From assembly GCA_945873145.1 (NCBI GenBank), contig CAMCBZ010000007.1, positions 1 through 64,000 on the forward strand: DNA of 64,000 nucleotides. The letters are read 5' to 3'. Below are positions 24,831 through 32,752 of this stretch, one piece after another. The notes under the pieces are model-generated. The model had not been told where the DNA came from. It saw only the letters and a list, made by a program, of their open reading frames with translations, and did no database searches. Source of the stretch: an uncultured Prevotella sp. (GTDB lineage Bacteria; Bacteroidota; Bacteroidia; Bacteroidales; Bacteroidaceae). A program made the position numbers and the translations under genes. Each line of letters starts with the position of its first letter. Within the stretch, counting starts at the first letter, position 1.

Positions 24831-26078
24831 ATGAAAAAGTTATTATCATATCTCTTTGCGCTGGCTGCCGTCGCCTTTGCGTTCACATCTTGCGAGGACG
24901 TGCCCATGCCGTATGACTACCCTAATTCGGGTAACAACAGTGAGAATGTAGATCCCAATGCTAAGGGACAGAGTGCAGACAATCCCTATACTGTGCAGGA
25001 GGCCGTACAACTTATCAAAGATGGTAAGGCACCTACTACTGAAGTCTATGTAAAGGGCATAGTCTCTAAGTTGGATTTTTATAATTCCGAATACAAGAGT
25101 CTGAGCTACTATATTTCTGATGATGGCAAGACAGAAGATATGCAGGTATATTCAGGCAAGGGTTTGAATGGAGCTGATTTCAACAGTAAGTATGATCTGA
25201 AGGTTGGACAGACTGTGGTTGTCAAGGGTGTCATCAAGTCTTTTGATAAGAAGGGCACAACTATCTATGAAGTGGACAAGAATAGTCAGATCGTCAGCAT
25301 TGAAGGCGAAGGTTCTTCTGACCAGCCATCAGATGAGAAAGGTCAAAGCAAGGAAAATCCCTACTCGGTCAAAGAAGCAGTGGATCTCATTAACAGTGGT
25401 AAGGCTGGCAATACCGAAGTGTATGTGAAGGGTATCGTGTCTTCCGTGGACTATTTCAACTCTAAGTACAAGAGTCTTAGCTATTATCTGTCTGATGATG
25501 GTAAGTCCAAAGACCTTGACGTGTATTCTGGAAAGGGACTCAATGGTGCAGACTTCAACAGTAAATCTGATTTGAAGGTTGGACAGACTGTTATCGTCAA
25601 GGGTAAGTTGGAACTCTTCACTGACAAGAGTGGTAACAAGATACCAGAGGTTTCCCAGAGCAGCGAGATCGTCAGCATTGAAGGAAGTGGTGAGACTCCA
25701 AGCACGGGTGACAAAGGTCAGAGCAAGGATAATCCTTTGACACCGTCTGAGGCTAAAGATATTGCATCAGCTCTTGGCGAGGGCAATACTTCAACAGAGA
25801 GTTATTACATCAAGGGAAAAATTAGTTCGATCAAGTTCAGCTTTGATGCTGAGCATGGTACAGCTACATTCAATATCTCGGCAGATGGTGCCAAGTCCGC
25901 AGAGTTCACCTGCTATAGTGTGTACTATTTTGGTAACAAGTCATGGTTAGAAGGTAACATGCAAGTGAAGGAAGGTGATGAGGTCGTTGTCTATGGCAAG
26001 TTGACTAATTTCAAAGGAACACCAGAGACGGCTGCCAGGAAAGCCTGCCTGTACTCCTTAAATGGAAAGACAGAATAG
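24831..26078 (+). CDS. lipoprotein with three tandem OB-fold-like modules
   Basis: 415 residues with lipobox FTSC (Cys22). Three modules each start KGQS-x-(D/E)-NP. Module 1 is encoded at about 24960-25310, module 2 at about 25338-25685 and module 3 at about 25714-26076. Modules 1 and 2 are nearly identical over long stretches (VYSGKGLNGADFNSK; DLKVGQTV; VKGIVS), so the duplication is recent. Module 3 is divergent. The pattern (EVYVKGIVS...YYISDDG...VGQTVVVKG) is that of DUF6359/OB-type domains. The gene is more A+T-rich than its neighbours. It is last in the operon and is followed by a strong terminator. Confidence 0.75.
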   Translation: MKKLLSYLFALAAVAFAFTSCEDVPMPYDYPNSGNNSENVDPNAKGQSADNPYTVQEAVQLIKDGKAPTTEVYVKGIVSKLDFYNSEYKSLSYYISDDGKTEDMQVYSGKGLNGADFNSKYDLKVGQTVVVKGVIKSFDKKGTTIYEVDKNSQIVSIEGEGSSDQPSDEKGQSKENPYSVKEAVDLINSGKAGNTEVYVKGIVSSVDYFNSKYKSLSYYLSDDGKSKDLDVYSGKGLNGADFNSKSDLKVGQTVIVKGKLELFTDKSGNKIPEVSQSSEIVSIEGSGETPSTGDKGQSKDNPLTPSEAKDIASALGEGNTSTESYYIKGKISSIKFSFDAEHGTATFNISADGAKSAEFTCYSVYYFGNKSWLEGNMQVKEGDEVVVYGKLTNFKGTPETAARKACLYSLNGKTE

Positions 26079-26100
26079 TAGCTTACATTTTCTATCACAT

Positions 26101-26145
26101 AAGCCCTGCACCGTTCCTTGCGGTTTGCAGGGCTTTTTCTTTTTC
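26101..26145 (+). terminator. rho-independent terminator of the OB-fold operon
   Basis: The stem AGCCCTGCA/TGCAGGGCT, with an inner CCG/CGG, is followed by a T-rich tract, 23 bases after the stop codon. Confidence 0.9.
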
Positions 26146-26162
26146 CTTTCAAAGGAATTGCT

Positions 26163-26170
26163 TACCTTTG
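26163..26170 (+). promoter_or_regulatory. -7 box TACCTTTG abutting a start codon
   Basis: A perfect TAnnTTTG match that ends only 5 bases before the ATG at 26176. Transcription would begin at or next to the start codon, so the mRNA may be leaderless. Confidence 0.5.
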
Positions 26171-26175
26171 CGTGT

Positions 26176-27189
26176 ATGAAACCAGCAACGGTCATACTTC
26201 GGAATCTTTCCATTGGCTATCACAATGGGCATGACGTGCGTACAGTGATGGCCGACATCAGTGCCCGGCTCTTTGCCGGTGAGGTCACATGCCTGTTGGG
26301 TGTAAACGGCGTGGGCAAGTCCACGCTGCTGCGTACACTTTCCGGCTTCCAACCGCCGATAGCAGGCAGCGTGGAGATCAGCGGCAAGGACATCAAGGAC
26401 TATGGCAGTCATGAGATGGCACAGACCATTGGCGTGGTGCTTACCGACAAGCCCGACGTGAGCAATATGACAGTGGAGGAAATCGTGGGCATGGGACGAT
26501 CGCCCTATACCGGTTTCTGGGGACGGCTCAGCGATGTCGACCGTCACATCGTGAACGAAGCTATGACCATGGTGGGCGTCACGTCGTTGGCTCCGCGCAT
26601 GATCCAGACGCTGAGCGATGGTGAGCGACAGAAGGTGATGATCGCCAAGGCACTCGCACAGCAGACGCCAGTCATCTTCCTCGATGAGCCGACGGCCTTT
26701 CTTGACTTTCCCAGCAAGGTGGAGGTGATGCAACTCCTGCACCGCATCTCTCGAGAAGCCGGAAAGACTATCTTTCTTTCAACGCACGACGTTGACCTTG
26801 CCTTGCAGACCGCAGATGAGCTGTGGTTGCTCGACCGAGACAATGGATTGAGCGTGGGCACACCGGAAGACTTGTCGCTCAACGGACAGATGGCATCGTT
26901 CTTTGCACATAAAGGTATAGCCTTCGACGCTGAGAATGGTTTGTTCCGTATTGACAATGCTACTCAGCGCGACATCCACATGGATGGCAGACACGGCGTC
27001 AGCTATCTGATGGCACGTAAGGCTTTGGCTCGCAATGGCATCCATGGCAGCAGACATGTCGACTCAAAAGACAGTATCGAGGTGCTGGATGAAGGCTATC
27101 GTTACCATCATGATGGAACGGACAAACAAGTGAATACGATCGGTGAATTATTGGATTTGATAGAAGGCGCTACACCTTATTCTTATTAA
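26176..27189 (+). CDS. FecE/BtuD-type ABC transporter ATPase with C-terminal extension
   Basis: 337 residues from the ATG at 26176; the longer frame would run through a terminator. Walker A is GVNGVGKST, the signature LSDGERQKV, Walker B VIFLDEP, and the switch His is in STHD. It is closest to ATPases of iron-siderophore, haem or cobalamin importers. The family is usually about 250-260 residues; here about 80 more follow (FRIDNATQRDIHM...LLDLIEGATPYSY). The matching permease (39147) and binding protein (40248) lie 12 kb away. It overlaps the convergent pstA gene by 20 bases. Confidence 0.88.
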   Translation: MKPATVILRNLSIGYHNGHDVRTVMADISARLFAGEVTCLLGVNGVGKSTLLRTLSGFQPPIAGSVEISGKDIKDYGSHEMAQTIGVVLTDKPDVSNMTVEEIVGMGRSPYTGFWGRLSDVDRHIVNEAMTMVGVTSLAPRMIQTLSDGERQKVMIAKALAQQTPVIFLDEPTAFLDFPSKVEVMQLLHRISREAGKTIFLSTHDVDLALQTADELWLLDRDNGLSVGTPEDLSLNGQMASFFAHKGIAFDAENGLFRIDNATQRDIHMDGRHGVSYLMARKALARNGIHGSRHVDSKDSIEVLDEGYRYHHDGTDKQVNTIGELLDLIEGATPYSY

Positions 27190-28018
27190 AGCGACTCATG
27201 ATCAGTCGTCCGCCAAGACTGAGGACGAGCACGATGAGTGTGAGCACTACTGCGGCAGCGTAGGCACGATCCTGCACAGACTGCTGCGGAGCGGTGAGCT
27301 GATAGAAGACGCAGAGCGGCAGAGTGGCTGCCTGTTGTGAGAGTGATGTAGGGATATGGTCTGAGAATCCTGCGGTGAACATCACGCCGGCGCAGTCGCC
27401 GATGGCCCGCCCGATGCTCAGCAAGGTAGCCGTAGCGATGGCCGGAGCTATCTGTCGGAGCACGATGCCGATAGTCTCTATGCGTGTGGAGCCAAGGCTA
27501 TATGATGATTCCAACAGTCCGTGCGGAATGTTCTTGGCCACCTCGTCCATACTGCGGATGAGCATGGGCACAATCATGATGGTCACTACGATGATGCCGC
27601 CCAAAAGCGAGGCACGCATGCCCACAGCCACCATCAGCGTGAAGGCAAAAGCACCATAGACGATGCTCGGAATGCCGAAGAGTGCGTCGAAAGCCAATCG
27701 GGCGATGGCAGCAAAGCGCGACGTAGGCTTGAGATAGACATTGAGGTAGAACACGACGGGCAGGGCGATGAGCAAGCCGAGAATGGTGGAGCCTCCTACG
27801 ATGTAGAGGCTGCCGACAATAGCATTGAGAAAGCCACCTTTACCACCGATGAAAAATCCTCCGCCTGGCACCTCGCTGACCATTTGCCACGACAGCACAG
27901 GCAGTCCGCGCTGTAGGATGGCTCCTATAACGCTCACCACACAAAAGACCACTATGAGCACACTCAGGTACATCAAGGTCTTGGCTAACTTCTCTTCATA
28001 AAACGCTAACTTATTCAT
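27170..28018 (-). CDS. pstA: PstA-like ABC transporter permease
   Basis: 282 residues from the ATG at 28016-28018. It has about six membrane segments and the permease loop with EAA-like features (ESSYSLGSTRIETIGIVLRQIAPAI) and IGRAIGDCAGVMFTAG, typical of PstA. PstA of the phosphate importer is the nearest family. Its place as last gene of the cysD-cysN-cysH-pstC-pstA run, under a sulfur-type promoter array, raises the possibility that the substrate is sulfate. The symbol gives family, not proven substrate. Confidence 0.85.
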   Translation of the reverse strand: MNKLAFYEEKLAKTLMYLSVLIVVFCVVSVIGAILQRGLPVLSWQMVSEVPGGGFFIGGKGGFLNAIVGSLYIVGGSTILGLLIALPVVFYLNVYLKPTSRFAAIARLAFDALFGIPSIVYGAFAFTLMVAVGMRASLLGGIIVVTIMIVPMLIRSMDEVAKNIPHGLLESSYSLGSTRIETIGIVLRQIAPAIATATLLSIGRAIGDCAGVMFTAGFSDHIPTSLSQQAATLPLCVFYQLTAPQQSVQDRAYAAAVVLTLIVLVLSLGGRLIMSRFNKNKV

Positions 28019-28113
28019 AACAGCCTCACCCTTTAACCCTTCCCCGAGGGGGAGGGGAGTAATATGCAACAAGGGCTTTTCTTCTTGTTGGTTAATGATT
28101 ATATGTCCTTTGG

Positions 28114-28151
28114 GCTAACTCCTAACTTCTATCTCCTAACTCCTAACTCTT
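28114..28151 (-). repeat. heptamer repeat in the pstC-pstA spacer
   Basis: On the coding strand the units read GTTAGGA, GTTAGGA, GATAGAA, GTTAGGA, GTTAGCC. The array begins inside the last codons of pstC and supplies its TAG stop (28136-28138). Each unit carries a TAG, and since 7 is not a multiple of 3, stops fall in all frames. A GC hairpin (CTTCCCC/GGGGGAGG, near 28039-28057) follows. Confidence 0.7.
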
Positions 28152-29017
28152 TTAAGAATGATTCTCGACCCAATATTCATCAGTACTACAAGGATGAAAA
28201 GAAGGAAGGCGGCAAGCATGAGCGCACTCTCGTACATGGGTACTGAGAGCATCTCGCCATAGTTGTTGGCAATGAGGGCAGGGATGGGATAGCAGGCATC
28301 CAACAGCGAACTGGGAACGATGACGAGATTGCCGCAGACCATCAGCACAGCGATGGTCTCACCCATCGTACGGCTCAGTGCCAATACGATAGCAGCCATC
28401 ATTCCCGGGGCTGATTGTCGGAGCACAACATGCTTTACCGTTTGCCAGCGCGTGGCTCCCAGTGCTGTCGATGCCTCACGCAGGTCATTGCCTACATTGG
28501 CAAAGAGTTCCATAAAGAGCGAGATGAGCAACGGCAGAATCATAACGCCAAGGACGATGCCACCTGCCAACACGGTGTAGCCACTGCTCTGCTTGCCCAC
28601 AAGAGGTGCCAGTGTGTGAGATATCCACGGCACGATGAGCAAAGAGCCCCATACGCCATAGATGACCGATGGCAGTCCGGCCAGTATGTCAAGGAGCGGG
28701 TAAGCATAACCGCGTAACCGTGGTCGGGCATACTCTGTGAGATAGACAGCCATGAACAGCGATACGGGCAGAGCAAGTACGATGGCCACTACTGTGCACC
28801 AAAACGTACCGGACAGAAAAGGCAGAAAGCCAAATTCGCCCTTCATGGGTTTCCAATGGCTTTCGGTAAGCAACGTCCAAAGTGAGTAGTGGTGCAGGAT
28901 GGGCGCTGACTTCACGCACAGCTCCACAGCCATGACCACCACCAGCAGGATTGCTGCCAGTGTCAGGGCGGACATCACACCGCCTGCCATCTTATCCTTG
29001 AAAATGCGATAGGTCAT
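28136..29017 (-). CDS. pstC: PstC-like ABC transporter permease
   Basis: 293 residues from the ATG at 29015-29017 (MTYRIF); a GTG three codons earlier is possible. It has six membrane segments, with LSGTFWCTVVAIVLALPVSLFMAVYLTEYA and the loop EASTALGATRWQTVKHVVLRQSAPGM followed by LSRTMGETIAVLMVCGN, classic for PstC. It follows cysH by 49 bases. The partner ATPase (41526) and binding protein (42574) are elsewhere in the window but under matching promoters. The substrate may be phosphate or sulfate; see findings. Confidence 0.87.
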   Translation of the reverse strand: MTYRIFKDKMAGGVMSALTLAAILLVVVMAVELCVKSAPILHHYSLWTLLTESHWKPMKGEFGFLPFLSGTFWCTVVAIVLALPVSLFMAVYLTEYARPRLRGYAYPLLDILAGLPSVIYGVWGSLLIVPWISHTLAPLVGKQSSGYTVLAGGIVLGVMILPLLISLFMELFANVGNDLREASTALGATRWQTVKHVVLRQSAPGMMAAIVLALSRTMGETIAVLMVCGNLVIVPSSLLDACYPIPALIANNYGEMLSVPMYESALMLAAFLLFILVVLMNIGSRIILKRVRS

Positions 29018-29066
29018 TCTACTCACTTTCTCTTTTATGCTGTTCTACTCTCTTTCGTAGTGTTCC

Positions 29067-29774
29067 TTAGTTTCTTTGATGCAGTCCGCATTCGCGGTGA
29101 TTGGGATCTTCCCACCACCATCGTCCCGAGCGGATATCCTCGCCTGGCTTCACGGCGCGAGTACAAGGCTCGCAGCCAATGCTGGGGTAGCCCTTGTCGT
29201 GGAGCTTGTTATAAGGAACGCTATGCTCATGGATATAGTCCCACACCTGCTGTTCGGTCCATTCGATGAGGGGATTCACCTTGATGAGTCCGTGCATGTC
29301 GTCCCATTCCACGAGGTTCATGTTCTTGCGGGTCACGCTCTGCTGTCGTCTCAGTCCGCACACCCACACGTCGAGTCCTTGCATAGCTCGGTGCAAGGGC
29401 TCCAGTTTACGGATCTGACAACAGCGATGGCGGCTCTCCACCGAGTTGTAGAACAGGTTGATACCCTCTTCTCTCACCATGCGTTGTACCTCGTGGTAAT
29501 CGGGGAAGAACACCTCTATCTTGATGCCGTACTTCATGTCGGTGCGGTCGATGAGCTGGTAAGTCTCAGGAAAGAGCCGGCCTGTGTCCAGTGTGAAGAT
29601 ACGTGCCGACCGGTCCTCCTTGACGATGATGTCGGTGAGCACCTGATCCTCAATGCTCAGACTGGAGGACAGAGCGATGCGTCCCTTATACTGTTCCAGA
29701 AAATAGCGCAGCACCTCTTCTGCACTCTTCCCCTCCAGCTCTGCGTTCAGTCGTGTGATTAGTTCTTCATTCAT
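29067..29774 (-). CDS. cysH: assimilatory adenylyl-sulfate reductase (4Fe-4S CysH type)
   Basis: 235 residues from MNEEL (ATG 29772-29774). It has the PP-loop-like substrate site (SSSLSIEDQVLTD), the cysteine pairs Cys118-Cys119 (RHRCCQIRK) and Cys201-x2-Cys204 (GCEPC) for a 4Fe-4S cluster, and the catalytic Cys229 (ECGLH). Proteins with both CC pairs usually reduce APS directly, not PAPS. That fits the absence of an APS kinase domain on CysN. Product: sulfite. The gene lies in the cysD-cysN-cysH run. Confidence 0.93.
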   Translation of the reverse strand: MNEELITRLNAELEGKSAEEVLRYFLEQYKGRIALSSSLSIEDQVLTDIIVKEDRSARIFTLDTGRLFPETYQLIDRTDMKYGIKIEVFFPDYHEVQRMVREEGINLFYNSVESRHRCCQIRKLEPLHRAMQGLDVWVCGLRRQQSVTRKNMNLVEWDDMHGLIKVNPLIEWTEQQVWDYIHEHSVPYNKLHDKGYPSIGCEPCTRAVKPGEDIRSGRWWWEDPNHRECGLHQRN

Positions 29775-29841
29775 CGTTGTGTAATTCATCATTCAACATT
29801 CATCACTCAACATTCATCACTCAACATTCATCACTCAACAT
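29775..29841 (-). repeat. heptamer repeat in the cysN-cysH spacer
   Basis: The coding strand carries alternating GTTGAGT and GATGAAT units, about eight in a row. The first unit supplies the stop codon of cysN (AAT GTT GAG TGA). Units contain TGA and ATG, so stops and starts recur in every frame. Confidence 0.8.
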
Positions 29842-31108
29842 TCTTAATCATTCCCGCTCCCACTGTTTCGTTGGTGTCGGGATCGATGATGATGAGACTG
29901 CCGGTGACTTTGTTCTCAGCATAGGCGTCGAAGACAAGCGGCTGTGCTGTGTGGATGGCAATCTCAGCAATGTCGTTCATAGCGAGTTCGCTGACGTTTT
30001 GTTCCTTCTCCAGTGTGTTGATGTTACGTCGGAAGTTGACGCTTCGTATCATCCCCTGTGTTTCGAAGGTAGCCTGTCGGATGATATATTTCTTGCGTAT
30101 CTGAGCCGGTGTCTGGTTGAGCCAGCACACGTCCAGCGTCACGTCCTGCTCCACGTGCGGTTGTTTCTCATCTGCTTTCACGAGCGTGTCTCCCCGGCTG
30201 ATGTCTATCTCGTCGTTCAGACGGATGGTGACGCTCTCAGGAGCGTAAGCCTCGTCGAGGCTTTCACCAGCGAAGTCGATGCTCTTTACTGTGCTTTCCA
30301 ATCCCGAAGGGAGTACACGGACACGGTCTCCCGGACGGATAATGCCACCGCTGACACGTCCCGCATAACCACGGTAGTCGGGGAAATCCTTGCTGATGGG
30401 TCGGATGACATATTGTACCGGGTAGCGAAAGAAGTCGCTCAGCGTCTTATGCCCCACGGGCACCGTTTCGAGATAGTCGAGCAAAGCCTTTCCAGAGTAC
30501 CACGGCGTGCGGTTACTCTTGTTCACTACGTTGTCGCCGTCCTTGGCACTGATGGGGATGAACACCACGTTCTTGATGTTCAGCGTCTCCGACATCTTGC
30601 GGTAGTCAGCCACAATCTTGTCATATACTTCTTGGGAGAAGTCCACGAGATCCATCTTGTTGATGGCTACTACAATGTGGGGAATGCCGAGCAACGAAGA
30701 GATGTAGCTGTGGCGCACTGTCTGTTCGAGTACACCATGGCGTGCGTCTACGAGGATGATACTCAGGTCAGCGGTACTGGCACCGGTGACCATGTTGCGT
30801 GTGTATTGAATGTGTCCCGGAGTATCTGCAATGATAAACTTACGCTTGGGCGTAGCGAAATAGCGGTAGGCCACGTCGATGGTGATGCCTTGCTCGCGCT
30901 CAGCACGCAGTCCGTCAGTAAGCAGGGCGAGGTTTACCTCCTCGTTGCCTCGGCTTTTCGATGCTGCCTCTACCGCTTCGAGCTGGTCTTCAAAGATCGA
31001 CTTGCTGTCGTAGAGCAGTCGTCCGATGAGTGTGCTCTTGCCGTCGTCTACGCTGCCGGCCGTGGAGAAGCGCAGCAGCTCCATATCTAAATATCCTCGT
31101 TTGGTCAT
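29831..31108 (-). CDS. cysN: sulfate adenylyltransferase subunit 1 (GTPase)
   Basis: 425 residues. GTPase motifs are G1 GSVDDGKST, G3 DTPGH and G4 NKMD, followed by beta-barrel domains as in elongation factors. With CysD it makes APS from sulfate and ATP, driven by GTP. It lacks the C-terminal APS kinase (CysC) found in fused CysNC proteins. It starts 92 bases after cysD; that spacer shows no clear element. Confidence 0.95.
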   Translation of the reverse strand: MTKRGYLDMELLRFSTAGSVDDGKSTLIGRLLYDSKSIFEDQLEAVEAASKSRGNEEVNLALLTDGLRAEREQGITIDVAYRYFATPKRKFIIADTPGHIQYTRNMVTGASTADLSIILVDARHGVLEQTVRHSYISSLLGIPHIVVAINKMDLVDFSQEVYDKIVADYRKMSETLNIKNVVFIPISAKDGDNVVNKSNRTPWYSGKALLDYLETVPVGHKTLSDFFRYPVQYVIRPISKDFPDYRGYAGRVSGGIIRPGDRVRVLPSGLESTVKSIDFAGESLDEAYAPESVTIRLNDEIDISRGDTLVKADEKQPHVEQDVTLDVCWLNQTPAQIRKKYIIRQATFETQGMIRSVNFRRNINTLEKEQNVSELAMNDIAEIAIHTAQPLVFDAYAENKVTGSLIIIDPDTNETVGAGMIKNVE

Positions 31109-31200
31109 TTGTCTATATTTTCAGGGTTGATTGATGAAATGATGTTGATGAGTAGAGAAACGTCCTTCTTCTTCTTTTCAGTCTGGCGACGGGTATCTCT

Positions 31201-32106
31201 TTAGAAGTATCCTGCTTTCTTACGGTCTTCCATGGCTGTCTCCGAGCGTTTGTCGTCAGCTCGTCCGCCACGCTCAGTGACGCGGGTAGAAGCAATTTCG
31301 TCGATGATGTCGGCCACGGTGGTCGCCTTCGACTCAGTGAGTCCCGTGCAAGTGATGTCTCCTATGGTACGGCAACGCACGAGTTTCTTCACTACTTGCT
31401 CAGTGGGCTTGCGCTTGATGACGGGCAGAGCAGCCAACCATTGTCCGTCTCTCTGGAATACCTCACGCTCATGAGTGAAGTAGAGGTTCGGCATGGGAAT
31501 GTTCTCTTGGTAGATATATTGCCACACATCCATCTCGGTCCAGTTGGATATGGGGAAGACGCGGAAGTGCTCTCCCATGTTTTTGCGGCCGTTGAAGATG
31601 TTCCACAACTCAGGACGCTGGTTCTTGGGGTTCCACTGTCCGAATTCGTCGCGGTGGCTGAAGAAACGCTCCTTAGCGCGTGCCTTCTCCTCGTCGCGTC
31701 TTGCGCCTCCGATGGCAGCGTCGAACTTATATTTGTCGATGGTGTCGAGCAGCGTTGTAATCTGTAGCTTGTTGCGGCTTGCGTAGAAGCCTGTCTCTTC
31801 TTTCACTCGTCCCGTGTCGATACTCTCCTGCACCGATCCGACGATGAGTTCCAGTCCGAGTTTCTTTACCAGCGCGTCGCGGTAGTCGAGTGTCTCCTGG
31901 AAGTTGTGTCCCGTGTCGATATGCAGAAGAGGAAATGGAATCTTGGCAGGGTAGAAAGCCTTGTAGGCCAGATAGGTGCACACGATGCTGTCCTTGCCGC
32001 CAGAGAAAAGGATGACAGGTCGCTCGAACTGTGCTGCCACTTCACGCAGCACATAAATGCTCTCCGATTCGAGTTCCTTGAGGTGTTGAATGGTTTTGTT
32101 GTCCAT
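31201..32106 (-). CDS. cysD: sulfate adenylyltransferase subunit 2
   Basis: 301 residues. The PP-loop SGGKDS lies at about 35-40, with HIDTGHNF, GGARRDEEKARAKER and FPISNWTEMDVW, all standard for CysD. It is the catalytic half of ATP sulfurylase. It is first in the cysD-cysN-cysH-pstC-pstA run, with a promoter array directly upstream (32142-32236). Confidence 0.96.
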   Translation of the reverse strand: MDNKTIQHLKELESESIYVLREVAAQFERPVILFSGGKDSIVCTYLAYKAFYPAKIPFPLLHIDTGHNFQETLDYRDALVKKLGLELIVGSVQESIDTGRVKEETGFYASRNKLQITTLLDTIDKYKFDAAIGGARRDEEKARAKERFFSHRDEFGQWNPKNQRPELWNIFNGRKNMGEHFRVFPISNWTEMDVWQYIYQENIPMPNLYFTHEREVFQRDGQWLAALPVIKRKPTEQVVKKLVRCRTIGDITCTGLTESKATTVADIIDEIASTRVTERGGRADDKRSETAMEDRKKAGYF

Positions 32107-32141
32107 ATATAATAATGTGATGTTATCTCGTTTACTGCTTG

Positions 32142-32149
32142 CAAAGTTA
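32142..32149 (-). promoter_or_regulatory. -7 box TAACTTTG of cysD
   Basis: A perfect TAnnTTTG match on the minus strand, 35 bases upstream of the cysD ATG and exactly 22 bases from the edge of the 18-bp box at 32172-32189. Confidence 0.8.
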
Positions 32150-32171
32150 CGGCAAATCCGTGATTATAGAA

Positions 32172-32236
32172 ATACCACACTATGACCATTTGGTATCCCA
32201 TCAATGTGGTAGAAAGGGATACCCCAAAGAGGGTAT
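32172..32236. promoter_or_regulatory. three-box operator array upstream of cysD
   Basis: Box 1 (32172-32189) reads ATGGTCATAGTGTGGTAT on the minus strand. Box 2 (32195-32211) reads TACCACATTGATGGGAT on the minus strand. Box 3 (32219-32236) is the near-perfect palindrome ATACCCCAAAGAGGGTAT. Centres are 22.5 and 24.5 bases apart. The same design lies at 36799-36862 and 42455-42518. Here box 3 has no promoter on its far side. Confidence 0.8.
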
Positions 32237-32282
32237 TACGTAGTGATATGGATGAATAAAATAGCAAAGAATAAATGTAGAT

Positions 32283-32320
32283 AAAAAAGAGTGGTCAGCT
32301 CATATCGAGCTGACCACTCT
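32283..32320 (-). terminator. rho-independent terminator after the thiS-to-met8 operon
   Basis: A perfect 14-bp stem (32288-32301 with 32307-32320) is followed on the minus strand by TTTTTT. It overlaps the last codons of the siroheme synthase gene. It separates that operon from the cysD promoter. Confidence 0.92.
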
Positions 32321-32750
32321 CTATCAATGCTTTTATACGATTGCGAATGCGTATCGATCGTCGTACATCCTTACCGTCAGAGCCGACAGCGATGGTGATG
32401 TTGTCTTGTCGGACGATGGCGGGTGAGATGAAATCACAATAGGGTTTGTCGTCACAGACGCAGGCAAGGATACCACGGTCGTGTGCCATGCGATAGATGC
32501 TGTGATTGCGCTGGGCATCATCGGTACAGATGAAGAGTATCTTCACTGCGTCGAGGTCATCGGTCTCAAAGTCCTTTTCCTTGAGTGTGAAGCCGAGGCT
32601 ACGCACACTGTCTGGGATGTGAGGAGCGATGAAGGTGACGTCTGTGGTCAGGCGGGCCAAGCGTTGTGCTTTGCGCACGCCCTCGTCGCTGCCTCCGATG
32701 ATGACAACGGGAGCCTCGGCGAGGGCAAGAGCGATGGGTAGATAGTTCAA
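32295..32750 (-). CDS. precorrin-2 dehydrogenase / sirohydrochlorin ferrochelatase (Met8-like)
   Basis: 151 residues from a TTG at 32748-32750, placed so that the protein opens (M)NYLPIALALAEAPVVIIGG, as the family does. No ATG is available, and the TTG follows the sulfite reductase stop by 2 bases. The NAD-binding loop is IIGGSDEG, slightly off the usual GGG-x-VA. FICTDDAQRNHSIYRMA and CVCDDKPYCDFISPAIV match the N-terminal half of CysG/Met8. It makes siroheme for the adjacent sulfite reductase. The uroporphyrinogen methylase half of CysG is absent here. Confidence 0.88.
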   Translation of the reverse strand: MNYLPIALALAEAPVVIIGGSDEGVRKAQRLARLTTDVTFIAPHIPDSVRSLGFTLKEKDFETDDLDAVKILFICTDDAQRNHSIYRMAHDRGILACVCDDKPYCDFISPAIVRQDNITIAVGSDGKDVRRSIRIRNRIKALIESGQLDMS

Positions 32751-32752
32751 AG

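Noticed and set aside
29777..31090. 437-codon plus-strand open frame opposite cysN
   Set aside because: Antisense shadow of a conserved GTPase gene; it begins in the heptamer repeat.
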